NCBI GenBank assembly: GCA_964401045.1 | Contig: CAYNXB010000098.1 | Coordinates: 1 to 8,170 of the forward strand | Origin: CAYNXB01 sp964401045 | Lineage (GTDB): Bacteria > Pseudomonadota > Alphaproteobacteria > Sphingomonadales > Sphingomonadaceae | Direction: 5' to 3' | DNA length: 8,170 bases | Shown here: one piece after another, positions 1 to 6,732 of the stretch | Position numbering within the stretch: the stretch's first letter is position 1 | How the letters are laid out: each line of letters starts with the position of its first letter | Position numbers and translations under genes: made by a program | The notes under the pieces: generated by a model | What the model was told of the DNA's origin: nothing | The model's database searches: none | What the model saw: the letters and a program-made list of their open reading frames with translations, nothing else

Positions 1-243
1 AATCCGGGGCTGCGCGCCGAGGAAGTCGAGCAGGTGCTCGACATCTTCTTCGAGGAAATCACCAAGCGCCTGGCCGAAGGCGGCCGCGTAGAACTGCGCG
101 GCTTCGGGGCGTTCTCTACGAGGGAGCGCAAGGCGCGCCAGGGCCGCAACCCGCGCACCGGAGCGGCCGTGGAAGTGCCCGAGAAGCGGGTGCCCTACTT
201 CAAGCCCGGCAAGGAAATGCGCGAGCGGCTCAACACCGTCTGA
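1..243 (+). CDS. ihfB: Integration host factor subunit beta, C-terminal 80 residues (5' end outside window)
   Basis: Small nucleoid-associated protein of the HU/IHF family. With IHF-alpha it forms a heterodimer that bends DNA sharply at specific sites and assists transcription, recombination and replication. The reading frame is open from base 1, with codons AAT CCG GGG, and ends at TGA 241-243. A GTG at 34 is only an internal valine, because family similarity continues upstream of it. Visible are the helical dimerisation part (residues 1-25 of the fragment), the conserved GRVELRGFGAF turn and strand (28-38), and the DNA-binding arm with RNPRTG at 49-54, whose proline (P51) is the residue that intercalates into DNA in this family. 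The C-terminal YFKPGKEMRERLN (66-78) is also conserved. IHF-beta is usually about 92-100 aa, so roughly 14 N-terminal residues are missing. HU is the alternative, but the arm and tail fit IHF-beta better. This is a housekeeping gene, not obviously linked to the catabolic genes that follow. Confidence 0.93.
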   Translation, partial: NPGLRAEEVEQVLDIFFEEITKRLAEGGRVELRGFGAFSTRERKARQGRNPRTGAAVEVPEKRVPYFKPGKEMRERLNTV

Positions 244-335
244 GCGCCGTTCTCGTTTATCGATAGCCCATCGCCGTGACCGAGCGGCTGCGCGGTCGCT
301 TGCCGCGCGTCCTGCCCAAAAGATCTGCCCAAAGA

Positions 336-369
336 GAAGGGGCGCGGATCCGAAGATCCGCGCCCCTTC
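336..369 (-). terminator. Stem-loop terminator of the TonB receptor gene
   Basis: A perfect 15-bp inverted repeat (336-350 pairs with 355-369) with a four-base loop. Read on the minus strand the loop is TTCG closed by a C-G pair, the very stable C(UUCG)G tetraloop. It lies 25 bp past the receptor stop codon. On the minus strand it is followed by TCTTT and a little further on TCTTTT, a weak U-rich tract. On the plus strand no T-run follows, so it serves the receptor gene better than ihfB, though it may also slow transcription leaving ihfB. The stem is very GC-rich. Confidence 0.75.
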
Positions 370-394
370 CGTGGCGCGTATGCCGTGACGCGGA

Positions 395-3064
395 TCAGAA
401 GTTCCGCTTCACCGTCACCGCCCAGGTGCGCGGCAGGCCGGGCACGGCGGTCTGCGCGCCGAGCGACTTCGTAATGTCGCTGACGCTCAGGTAGTAGTAT
501 TTGTCGAACACGTTCTGCACTTCGAGCGACACGCGCCAATCGTCGTCGGCGGTGGTGTAGCTAAGCCGCGCATTGCCCAGGAACCGGCTGTCCACCTGGC
601 TCCACGGGGTGTTCGTGGTCTCGGTGAAGATCTTCGAGCGGTACGAACCGTCGAAGCGGATGCCGACCGTGCCTGGCCCGACATCGGCATCGTACTGGAT
701 GCCAAAGCTGTAGGTCATCTTGGGCGTGTACGGGAAGGTCTCGTCACCGGTGAGACCGGCCGCAGCGACCGAAGCCTTGTCGTAGTTGATGTCGATGTAG
801 CTCAGCGATCCATCGAGCGAGAGGCCGTCGACCGGATAGATCGTCGTCTCGAGCTCGAAGCCCTTTACCTTGGCCTTGCCCACGTTGGTCGGCCGGATGC
901 ACGGCGACGACGGGCACGCGGACAGGATGAAGATGATGTCCTGGTAGTCGTTGTAGAACGCAGCGCCGTTGAGGCGGACGCGGCGATCGAAGAAGTCGCT
1001 CTTGAAACCGACTTCGTAGGTGATGATCGTCTCCGGATTGAACGGCTTGATCTGGTTGCACGGCGCCGTCGGGATCACGTGTCCGTTGGAGTCGAACTGG
1101 AACGGCCCGCACTCACCGGTCGAGGGACCGAAGAACGGCCGCGGGTTGACGCCGCCGCCCTTGTAGCCGGTCGCGATCGAGGCGTAGGCCAACAGCGAAT
1201 CGGAGAAGCGGTAGTCGGTGACGATGCGCCAATCCCACCGCTTGCCCTTGAACGCGCCCGCGAGGTCGAAAATGCCGGACAGCAGGCAGTTCGGCTGGTT
1301 CCCGATTCCCGTCGGACCGGCCGGCGGGTTGCCGCCCGGGCCAGTGGGCAAGCCAAGGATGCCCTCGCAGACCGGCGGCAGGCCGGGCCCCGGAGCATTC
1401 ACGCCCACAAACGGCACCGTGCCGTCCGGATTGCGGCGGAAGTAGGTATAGGTCTTCTCGTCCCACGAGCGGCGCAGGCCACCGGTGATAGACCACGCCT
1501 GGGTCGGGTGCAGGGTCGCGTTGACGAACAGCGCCTTCGAGGTCGAAGGCGTGGTGTCCGGGCCGTGGAGGAAGTCGATGCCGGCGTAGTTCAGGTCGAC
1601 GCGCGCGGTATAGCTGCCGTCCTGATCCATGTAGAATCCGCCGACGGTGTATTCGAGCAGCCCGTTGCCGAATTCGCCGTTGAGGCGCAGCTCCTGGCTC
1701 CACGCGCGGTGGTCGAGGCGGTTGTCGAGCTGGGCGATCGGCACCGGCGAGGCGTCCTGGTCCTGCCCGAACTTGGTCGTGTATTCGCGCCAGGAGCCGA
1801 TGTAATAGAGTTGCAGGCTGTCGGAGAGATCGACGGCCACGTTGCCGTGGATGCCCCAGCCGTTGAAGTCCTGGTTCTGCAGCGCGGCGTACGGCTTGAA
1901 CGGCGACTGCGAGGTCGGCGCCGTTCCGTCGAGGAAGTTGGCGTAGCTGATGAACCGGCGGTCACCGCCATAGACGCTCGAGCTCAGCATATCGCAGCTG
2001 TACGGCCCGGCAGGCACGAAGCGGCAGTCGAACGGCACCGCGCTTCCATCGGTCCCGGGAAGCCATGCCGGCTGTCCGGGCCCTGCGCCCTGGGCTGGGA
2101 AAACGTGAGAATCCCCGGGTGACTGCGAAGGGGTGAACACCGGATTGCTGGCGCTCTGCGGCCGTCCCGCCGCGAGCAGCACGGTCGCGACAGGTTCATC
2201 GCGCTCATGCGTGTAGTCGCCCGAAAGGTTGACTTCGACCGTGTCCACCGGAACCCAGCGCAACGCAATGCGCCCGGCGCCGATCGACTGGCCGCCCTGC
2301 GTGCCGACCACCGGATAGGCGCCGCGCGCGTTGTTCGAAGGCACGACGTCGTCCGGATGGCTAAAGCCGTAGTCGAGCAGGTCGACATAGCCGTCACGCG
2401 CCTTGGCCACGCCGGAAACGCGAGCCGAGAGCTGGTCGTTGATGCGGAAGTCGGCCATGCCGCGCACTTCGATCCGGTTGTAGGAGCCGTAGGTCACTTG
2501 CATCGAGCCCGAACCGTCACCCTTGGGCTTGGCGCTGAACAGCTTGATCGCGCCGCCGATCGAGTTCTTGCCTGCGAGCGTGCCCTGCGGGCCGCGCAGG
2601 ATCTCGATGCGGTCGAGGTCCATCAGGTCGAGCAGCGAGCTCGACAGCGTCGGGATGAAGACGTCGTCGACGTAGATGCCGACGCCGGGGTCCATCGCGT
2701 AGTTGAAGTCCGTCTGGCCGACGCCGCGGATGTAGGCGATCAGGCCCACGCCGCCGTTCTGCGGCTGGGGCGTCAGGGTGACGTTCGGCGCCTGCGCCGC
2801 GACTTGCGAGATATCGGTCTGGCCACGCGCGGCAAGCATTTCGGAATTGACCGCGGTGATCGCGATTGGCGTATCCTGCAGCTTCGCCTCACGGAATTCG
2901 GCCGTAACGATGATCTCGGTGTTACGTCCTGCTTCCTGCTGGGCGTCCACCGTACCGGTGGCGGCCGCTCCCGCGCCGTCCTGTGCGTCCTGTGCATGCG
3001 CCGGGGCGGCGAGCGCCACGGCGAGAGCGAACGAAGACGCAACTCCAATAGCTCTTAACTTCAT
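395..3064 (-). CDS. TonB-dependent outer-membrane receptor
   Basis: An 889-aa outer-membrane active-transport protein: a 22-stranded barrel closed by a plug and energised by TonB-ExbBD. It has a Sec signal peptide (residues 1-24, hydrophobic stretch 7-20, cleavage after AHA before QDA) and a linker with EIIVTA at 50-55 in the place of the TonB-box region. The plug spans about 58-180 and carries DTPIAIT (64-70), AYIRGVGQTDF (110-120), GVGIYVDDVF (127-136) and DRIEILRGPQGTLAGKNSIGGAI (151-173). The barrel follows, with the late conserved VQNVFDKYYY and a final aromatic residue (VKRNF). The start chosen is ATG 3062-3064, because it sits 6 nt after a strong GGGAGGG. A TTG 15 nt upstream lies inside that ribosome site and is rejected. 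The mature protein has exactly eight cysteines in four pairs, in predicted loops. The substrate is unknown. The divergent transporter and oxygenase operon points to an organic substrate rather than iron, though a siderophore receptor is not excluded. Confidence 0.93.
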   Translation of the reverse strand: MKLRAIGVASSFALAVALAAPAHAQDAQDGAGAAATGTVDAQQEAGRNTEIIVTAEFREAKLQDTPIAITAVNSEMLAARGQTDISQVAAQAPNVTLTPQPQNGGVGLIAYIRGVGQTDFNYAMDPGVGIYVDDVFIPTLSSSLLDLMDLDRIEILRGPQGTLAGKNSIGGAIKLFSAKPKGDGSGSMQVTYGSYNRIEVRGMADFRINDQLSARVSGVAKARDGYVDLLDYGFSHPDDVVPSNNARGAYPVVGTQGGQSIGAGRIALRWVPVDTVEVNLSGDYTHERDEPVATVLLAAGRPQSASNPVFTPSQSPGDSHVFPAQGAGPGQPAWLPGTDGSAVPFDCRFVPAGPYSCDMLSSSVYGGDRRFISYANFLDGTAPTSQSPFKPYAALQNQDFNGWGIHGNVAVDLSDSLQLYYIGSWREYTTKFGQDQDASPVPIAQLDNRLDHRAWSQELRLNGEFGNGLLEYTVGGFYMDQDGSYTARVDLNYAGIDFLHGPDTTPSTSKALFVNATLHPTQAWSITGGLRRSWDEKTYTYFRRNPDGTVPFVGVNAPGPGLPPVCEGILGLPTGPGGNPPAGPTGIGNQPNCLLSGIFDLAGAFKGKRWDWRIVTDYRFSDSLLAYASIATGYKGGGVNPRPFFGPSTGECGPFQFDSNGHVIPTAPCNQIKPFNPETIITYEVGFKSDFFDRRVRLNGAAFYNDYQDIIFILSACPSSPCIRPTNVGKAKVKGFELETTIYPVDGLSLDGSLSYIDINYDKASVAAAGLTGDETFPYTPKMTYSFGIQYDADVGPGTVGIRFDGSYRSKIFTETTNTPWSQVDSRFLGNARLSYTTADDDWRVSLEVQNVFDKYYYLSVSDITKSLGAQTAVPGLPRTWAVTVKRNF

Positions 3065-3070
3065 CTGGCA

Positions 3071-3077
3071 CCCTCCC
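3071..3077 (-). promoter_or_regulatory. Ribosome binding site of the TonB receptor gene
   Basis: Minus-strand GGGAGGG, 6 nt before the ATG at 3062-3064. It decides the start: the longer frame would open with TTG immediately before this motif and would add GGCQ ahead of an otherwise complete signal peptide. Confidence 0.8.
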
Positions 3078-3121
3078 AATGCCGGGCCTTTGGCTCCGGC
3101 GATTCACACACGACCCACGGT

Positions 3122-3149
3122 GGAAGGGCGCCGCTTGCGCGGTCCTTCC
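3122..3149. repeat. Hairpin in the receptor leader
   Basis: Outer arms GGAAGG (3122-3127) and CCTTCC (3144-3149), with inner arms CCGC (3131-3134) and GCGG (3139-3142) around a 4-nt loop. The two stems are separated by a small asymmetric internal loop. It would lie in the receptor mRNA 5' leader, about 60 bases before the start codon, if the promoter is near 3217. It could affect mRNA stability or translation; it matches no riboswitch I recognise. Confidence 0.35.
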
Positions 3150-3171
3150 TTACGGATATGCATGGGGATCC

Positions 3172-3186
3172 GCGCGTTCGACGCGC
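3172..3186. repeat. Short perfect inverted repeat
   Basis: GCGCGT (3172-3177) and ACGCGC (3181-3186) are perfect inverted arms around TCG. In such GC-rich DNA a 6-bp palindrome of G and C can occur by chance. Its position just downstream of the putative receptor promoter makes it a possible leader stem or operator half. Confidence 0.25.
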
Positions 3187-3216
3187 AGGCGACACCTCTT
3201 CCCCTCTTCCGGGCAG

Positions 3217-3248
3217 AATATAGGTAAGTTGCCGCAGGGCAAAGTCAT
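3217..3248 (-). promoter_or_regulatory. Possible promoter of the TonB receptor gene
   Basis: Minus-strand TATATT (3217-3222) matches the -10 consensus at five of six bases and is the most AT-rich hexamer in the gap. The best upstream partner is ATGACT (3243-3248), four of six to TTGACA, but the 20-nt spacer is longer than the usual 17. An activator-dependent promoter, or one with only a -10 element, would fit. It would give a leader of roughly 145 nt. This is a guess from motif matching only. Confidence 0.3.
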
Positions 3249-3258
3249 CGCGCAACGA

Positions 3259-3313
3259 TCTGTGCGAATTGGATACGATTGTCGTAACGATGCAACAGTC
3301 GCTTGCGCACAGA
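3259..3313. promoter_or_regulatory. Nested inverted repeats, candidate operator
   Basis: Inner palindrome TACGA-TTG-TCGTA (3274-3286), perfect over 5+5 bp. Outer inverted pair TCTGTGCG (3259-3266) and CGCACAGA (3306-3313), 8+8 bp with a 39-nt gap. A short direct similarity, AACGAT, occurs at 3254-3259 and 3286-3291. The cluster lies where a regulator could control both directions. It does not match an operator consensus I can name with confidence. Confidence 0.3.
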
Positions 3314-3363
3314 CGGTTCCGAAGACATGACGGGCGCGGGGACAGGCGTTGCTGGGAAACGCC

Positions 3364-3372
3364 GGGAGAGGG
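3364..3372 (+). promoter_or_regulatory. Ribosome binding site of the MFS transporter
   Basis: GGGAGAGGG lies 5 nt before ATG 3378. It supports this start over two earlier in-frame candidates (ATG 3327, TTG 3303), which lack such a site. Confidence 0.7.
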
Positions 3373-3377
3373 TCGCG

Positions 3378-4655
3378 ATGAGCGGAAAAGCGCCACCTGT
3401 GAACGGGCCGGCCATCGCGCCACCCGCGCAAGGCACGGGATACGAGCTGCGCGTGGTGCTGCTGCTCGGCCTCGCGTTCGGCTTCGCCTACTTTGACCGC
3501 ATGGCGCTGACCTTTCTGGCGCCGTTCGTGCAGCAGGACCTGGGCCTGAGCAATGAGCAGCTCGGCTGGGCCAATTCGGGTCTGTCCGCAACCTGGGCGC
3601 TGGGCGCGTTCCTGATTGGCCGGTGGTCGGACCTGATCGGGCGGCGCAAGCCCTTTCTGATCGGTGCGCTGGGGTTGTTTTCGGTTTGCTCCGTGCTGTC
3701 CGGCCTGGCCGACAGCTTCGAGACGCTGCTCGCATCGCGCATCGTCATGGGGATCGCAGAAGGGCCGTTCCTGCCGATCTGCCTGGCGATCGTCGCCGGC
3801 GCCACGCCATCCGGACGGCAGGCTCTCAATGCCGGGATCGTGCAGAACGTGTTCGGGCCCATCGTCGGCACGTCGCTGGCGTCCTACGCTCTGGTGCGGA
3901 TCGCGGCCGCTTACGACTGGCACGCGGCGTTCTTCATCGCCGGCATTCCCGGCCTGATCCTCGCCGTCCTGATCTGGCGCTTCGTGGAGGAGCAGCCGGC
4001 CGCTGCGGCGGAGCGCGGGCCGGCGCGCCGCGCGTCGCTGTTTCCCGCAGGGCTGCTGGGGCATCGCAACATCTGGCTGTGCGCGCTGGTGAGCGTGGGT
4101 GCGGTCGGCTCGATCGTGGTCGGCTCGATCTTCATGCCGCTCTACCTCGACGGGCCGCGCGGATACGACGACCTGACCTGGAGCAACATCATGGCGGTGG
4201 TCGGCATTTGCCCGGCGGTGGGCGCGATCGTCATCGCGCTGCTGTCAGACCGCGTCGGCCGCAAGCCGCCGCTGATCGCGTTCGCCTGGCTGATGGCGCT
4301 CGCGCCGGCGGCGCTGCTGTGGTTCGACGGGCCGGTGGAAGTGCTCACGCTGCTGATGTTCGTCAGCTGGATGGGGCTTGGCACGTTTCCGCTGTTCATG
4401 GGCGTGATCCCGACCGAGACGGTCGGCCGCGCCCAGGCCGCGACCGCGATGGGCCTGGTGGTGATGGTCGGGGAGCTGACCGGCGGTGTGTTCGGGCCGC
4501 CGATAGCGGGGCGGCTGGCCGACAGCTACGGGCTCGACGTCGCACTCTACATCCAGGGCGGCCTGGCGCTGTTCGCCGGAACAATGGCGCTGTTCCTGCG
4601 TGAAACCAACCCGCGGGTGCTCGCGCGCCGCAATCCTGCTACCGCTGCCGCATGA
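3378..4655 (+). CDS. MFS transporter, probable organic-anion importer
   Basis: A 425-aa inner-membrane carrier of the major facilitator superfamily, most like the proton- or cation-coupled organic anion groups (ACS/AAHS type). It has about twelve hydrophobic segments, with a polar central loop near residues 203-228. The MFS signature GRWSDLIGRRK lies after TM2 (81-91), with its second-half counterpart SDRVGRK (290-296). TM1 carries AYFDRMALTFLAPF (37-50), which resembles the DR motif of the ACS group, and TM4 has RIVMGIAEGPFLP (121-133). Start ATG 3378 is chosen because GGGAGAGGG (3364-3372) precedes it at good spacing and the protein then begins with a normal short cytoplasmic tail. The in-frame ATG at 3327 and TTG at 3303 would add basic non-membrane residues. 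It is the first gene of a four-gene operon, and its stop overlaps the next start as ATGA. Direction is presumed inward from the context; efflux cannot be excluded. Confidence 0.88.
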   Translation: MSGKAPPVNGPAIAPPAQGTGYELRVVLLLGLAFGFAYFDRMALTFLAPFVQQDLGLSNEQLGWANSGLSATWALGAFLIGRWSDLIGRRKPFLIGALGLFSVCSVLSGLADSFETLLASRIVMGIAEGPFLPICLAIVAGATPSGRQALNAGIVQNVFGPIVGTSLASYALVRIAAAYDWHAAFFIAGIPGLILAVLIWRFVEEQPAAAAERGPARRASLFPAGLLGHRNIWLCALVSVGAVGSIVVGSIFMPLYLDGPRGYDDLTWSNIMAVVGICPAVGAIVIALLSDRVGRKPPLIAFAWLMALAPAALLWFDGPVEVLTLLMFVSWMGLGTFPLFMGVIPTETVGRAQAATAMGLVVMVGELTGGVFGPPIAGRLADSYGLDVALYIQGGLALFAGTMALFLRETNPRVLARRNPATAAA

Positions 4656-5857
4656 CCGAACGCAGCCAGGTAATCGTCGTTGGCGCGGGGCCCGTCGGGT
4701 TCCTCACCGCGCTGGGACTCGCCCGCCAGGGGATTGAAGTGACCGTGCTCGACAGCGAGCCGGCGGTGGTCACGAGCCCCCGGGCAGCGGTCTATTTCCA
4801 CACCACCATCTCGATTCTCAACAAGCTTGGCCTTGCCGAGGATGCGCACCGCATCGGCCTCGCCTCGAGCGAGTTCATGATGCACTGGCCCGAAACTGGC
4901 GAGCGGGTTTCCTCGGACATGCGCGACGCGCTCGAGCCCGGGCAGGAATACGATCATAACCTGCATTTCGGGCAGCACATCCTGGCCGAGCTGGTGATGG
5001 AGCACCTCGCCCGCCTGCCCAACACCCGGGTGCTTTGGAGCCACAAGGTCACCGCGCTCACGCAGGATGCCGACAGCGTGCGCCTGACGATCGAGACGCC
5101 GGAAGGCGACGAAACCTTCGAGGCCGATTGGGTGATCGGCACGGATGGCGCCCGCTCGACCATGCGGGGGCTGCTCGGGCTCGAGTTCGAGGGCATCACC
5201 TGGCCCGACCGGTTCGTCGCGACCAACATCGAGTATCCATTCCGCGACTTCGGCTTCGCGAATGCCAACATGGTGGTCGACCCGGACAACTGGGCGGTGA
5301 TCGGCCGGCTCGGGCGCGAGAACCTGTGGCGCGTGACTTATGGCGAGGATGCAAGCCTTGACGAGGCGACGATCCTTGAGCGGTTGCCTGAACGGTTCGC
5401 GCAAATCCTGCCCGATCCTTCTGTGCCGTACCGGCTCGACAACTTCTCGCCCTACCGGGTGCACCAGCGCTGTGCGGCCGAGTTCCGTATCGGCCGGGTG
5501 TTGCTCGCAGGCGATGCGGCGCATGCGTGCAACCCGTGCGGCGGGCTCGGGCTGACCGGCGGCGTGCTAGATGCCGACATGCTCTCGGACGCGCTTGGCG
5601 CGGTGATCGCGGGCCGTGCGGACGAGAAGCTGCTCGATTTCTATGCCGGGGAGCGCAGGCGGGTGTTTGTCGAGGTCACCTCGCCGATGTCGGCCAACTT
5701 CAAGCGCATGCTGTCCGAACGTGACCCGGCGCAGCGCACGGCGGACAAGGAAGCGATGTACGCCGAATCCGAGCGCGGCGGGGCCAACGTGCGCGCCTCG
5801 TCGCTCGCCGAGCTGATGAAGGGCACGCCGCTGCCGCTGGAACCCGAAGCGGCATGA
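4652..5857 (+). CDS. FAD-dependent monooxygenase (group A, aromatic-hydroxylase type)
   Basis: A 401-aa single-component flavoprotein of the PHBH/MhpA type. These enzymes use NAD(P)H and O2 to hydroxylate phenolic or other activated rings, occasionally opening them. The N-terminal FAD-binding Rossmann motif is GAGPVG (11-16), followed by the second-strand acidic residue (D34 in VTVLDSE). The DG motif is GTDGARST (163-170), contacting FAD and NAD(P)H. The GD motif is GRVLLAGDAAH (281-291, D288), followed by NPCGGLGLTGG (294-304). Length fits the compact 390-410 aa class; there is no C-terminal thioredoxin-like extension such as that of phenol hydroxylases. The ATG overlaps the transporter stop (ATGA) and has no clear ribosome site of its own, so translation is probably coupled. 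The gene at 7541-8170 is a paralogue. An in-frame asparagine common in the family (GGxGxN) is threonine here and in the paralogue. The substrate is not deducible. Confidence 0.9.
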   Translation: MTERSQVIVVGAGPVGFLTALGLARQGIEVTVLDSEPAVVTSPRAAVYFHTTISILNKLGLAEDAHRIGLASSEFMMHWPETGERVSSDMRDALEPGQEYDHNLHFGQHILAELVMEHLARLPNTRVLWSHKVTALTQDADSVRLTIETPEGDETFEADWVIGTDGARSTMRGLLGLEFEGITWPDRFVATNIEYPFRDFGFANANMVVDPDNWAVIGRLGRENLWRVTYGEDASLDEATILERLPERFAQILPDPSVPYRLDNFSPYRVHQRCAAEFRIGRVLLAGDAAHACNPCGGLGLTGGVLDADMLSDALGAVIAGRADEKLLDFYAGERRRVFVEVTSPMSANFKRMLSERDPAQRTADKEAMYAESERGGANVRASSLAELMKGTPLPLEPEAA

Positions 5858-6732
5858 AGCGGCGAGCGGTTCTCGCGGGCATGGCAGCCGTCACCGCCTT
5901 TCCGTTGCGCGCCGCCGCGCAATCCGGCACCACCCGCCCCATGAGCAAATGGGCCTACAGCACCGCCGGTTTCGACCGCATCGTCCATCGCGTCGACGGG
6001 ATCGAGAGCGTGACTTACGCGATCGGGGACGGCGCGCCGTTGGTCTATTTCCATGGCGGCGGCACCTTCCACGGATTCGAATGGGTGCGTTCGCTGGCGG
6101 ACAGGTTCCGGGTCTATTGTCCTTACCATCCGAACTTTGGCGAAAGTGGTGACGGCGATTTCGATTCGATGGCCGATTACGTCACGCACTACGAGATGCT
6201 GTTCCCGGCGCTCGGGCTCGAGACCTTCCACCTCGCGGGCGCGTCGATGGGCGGGCACATGGCGGCGCGCTACGCGGCGGCCAATCCGGACGAGATCGAC
6301 AAGCTGGTGCTCAACGCGCCCGCCGGGCTGATCTCGGACCAAGCGACGATCCCCGACTGGTCGAAAGTCGCGCCGCAGGACATGCCGAAGATGTTCGTCC
6401 ACGATCCCGAGTGGATCGAGCCCTACTGGCCGGCGAACCCCTCGCCCGAATGGCAGGCGGTGCGCGACCGCGAGGGTGCGGCGGCGTTCAGGAGCCGCGA
6501 GAACCTCGCGGACACCGACAAGGCGCTGCGCGAAGGGCTCAAGGGCTTCGACCGCCCGGCACTGCTGATGTGGGGCTCGGACGACCGCGTGGTTCCGCCC
6601 GCGTTCGCCGAGGAATGGCAGAAAGTGCTCCCCAAGGCCGAGCTGGCGATCATCCCGGACGGCGGGCACCTGCTGTTCGACGAATTCCCGCCTGCAGTGG
6701 CGAAGCTGCGGAGTTTTCTGGAGGAAGGCTGA
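5854..6732 (+). CDS. Alpha/beta hydrolase with Tat-like signal peptide
   Basis: A 292-aa alpha/beta-hydrolase-fold enzyme, closest in pattern to the MhpC/BphD-like C-C or ester hydrolases. Seen: oxyanion-region HGGG (67-70), nucleophile elbow GASMGG with Ser131, WGSDDRVVPP with the likely acid Asp244, and DGGHLLFDE with His272. The catalytic triad is therefore complete. The first 22 residues look like an export signal: KRR at 2-4, a hydrophobic run at 5-17, then LRAAA followed by QSG. The twin arginines, modest hydrophobicity and a basic residue near the cleavage site favour Tat over Sec. Start ATG 5854 overlaps the upstream stop (ATGA). An in-frame ATG at 5941 would give a cytoplasmic form, but no ribosome site precedes it. 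Context suggests hydrolysis of an ester, lactone or ring-fission product in the same pathway. MhpC-type hydrolases are cytoplasmic, so the signal peptide argues for a periplasmic esterase role. Confidence 0.88.
   Translation: MKRRAVLAGMAAVTAFPLRAAAQSGTTRPMSKWAYSTAGFDRIVHRVDGIESVTYAIGDGAPLVYFHGGGTFHGFEWVRSLADRFRVYCPYHPNFGESGDGDFDSMADYVTHYEMLFPALGLETFHLAGASMGGHMAARYAAANPDEIDKLVLNAPAGLISDQATIPDWSKVAPQDMPKMFVHDPEWIEPYWPANPSPEWQAVRDREGAAAFRSRENLADTDKALREGLKGFDRPALLMWGSDDRVVPPAFAEEWQKVLPKAELAIIPDGGHLLFDEFPPAVAKLRSFLEEG
6720..6724 (+). promoter_or_regulatory. Ribosome binding site of the CmcJ-like oxygenase
   Basis: GGAGG (extending to GGAGGAAGG, 6720-6728) lies inside the end of the hydrolase gene, 7 nt before ATG 6732. 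It fixes the start there rather than at upstream in-frame start codons that overlap the hydrolase. This is the only internal junction of the operon with a strong site. Confidence 0.75.

Larger units (their letters stand above)
3065..3377. promoter_or_regulatory. Divergent intergenic regulatory region between receptor and transporter operon
   Basis: 313 bp without a convincing gene, separating two divergent start codons. It is less GC-rich in its middle (about 3215-3300) than the flanking genes, as expected for promoters. It contains two hairpin-forming repeats in the probable receptor leader (3122-3149 and 3172-3186), a possible receptor promoter (3217-3248), and inverted repeats around 3259-3313 that could be an operator. 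Short frames crossing it on both strands have no recognisable protein similarity. I found no clear sigma-70 promoter on the plus strand. A shared regulator binding here would coordinate receptor and operon; no regulator gene lies in the window. Confidence 0.6.

Noticed and set aside
278..297. Imperfect hairpin (GACCG/CGGTC arms) as an ihfB terminator
   Set aside because: Only 7 bp with a mismatch and no following T-run; could be chance in GC-rich DNA.
312..333. CTGCCCAAA direct repeat as a target-site duplication or start of a repeat array
   Set aside because: Only two copies 13 nt apart, with no mobile element between them; too short to support either reading.
1079..2122. Long open frame on the plus strand (347 codons)
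   Set aside because: It lies entirely antisense to the receptor gene, has low-complexity Arg/Ala/Val-rich translation with no recognisable motif, and is the usual GC-rich shadow frame.
2207..3058. Plus-strand open frame of 283 codons
   Set aside because: Antisense to the receptor N-terminal half, including its signal peptide and plug. The translation is repetitive in Arg, Val, Asp and His with no family pattern.
3269..3300. Sigma-70 promoter for the transporter operon
   Set aside because: Candidate hexamers (TTGGAT, TACGAT, TTGTCG) do not form a pair with acceptable spacing and match.
3150..4064. Minus-strand open frame of 304 codons covering the divergent gap
   Set aside because: Mostly antisense to the MFS transporter. 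Its translation is rich in Gln, Arg and Pro without domains, and it would run through the promoter region.
5641..6669. Minus-strand open frame of 342 codons
   Set aside because: Antisense to the hydrolase gene, whose catalytic motifs are intact on the plus strand.
6411..6731. N-terminal extension of the CmcJ-like protein
   Set aside because: The frame is open upstream, but this part overlaps the hydrolase C-terminus in another frame. A strong ribosome site immediately before ATG 6732 fixes the start.
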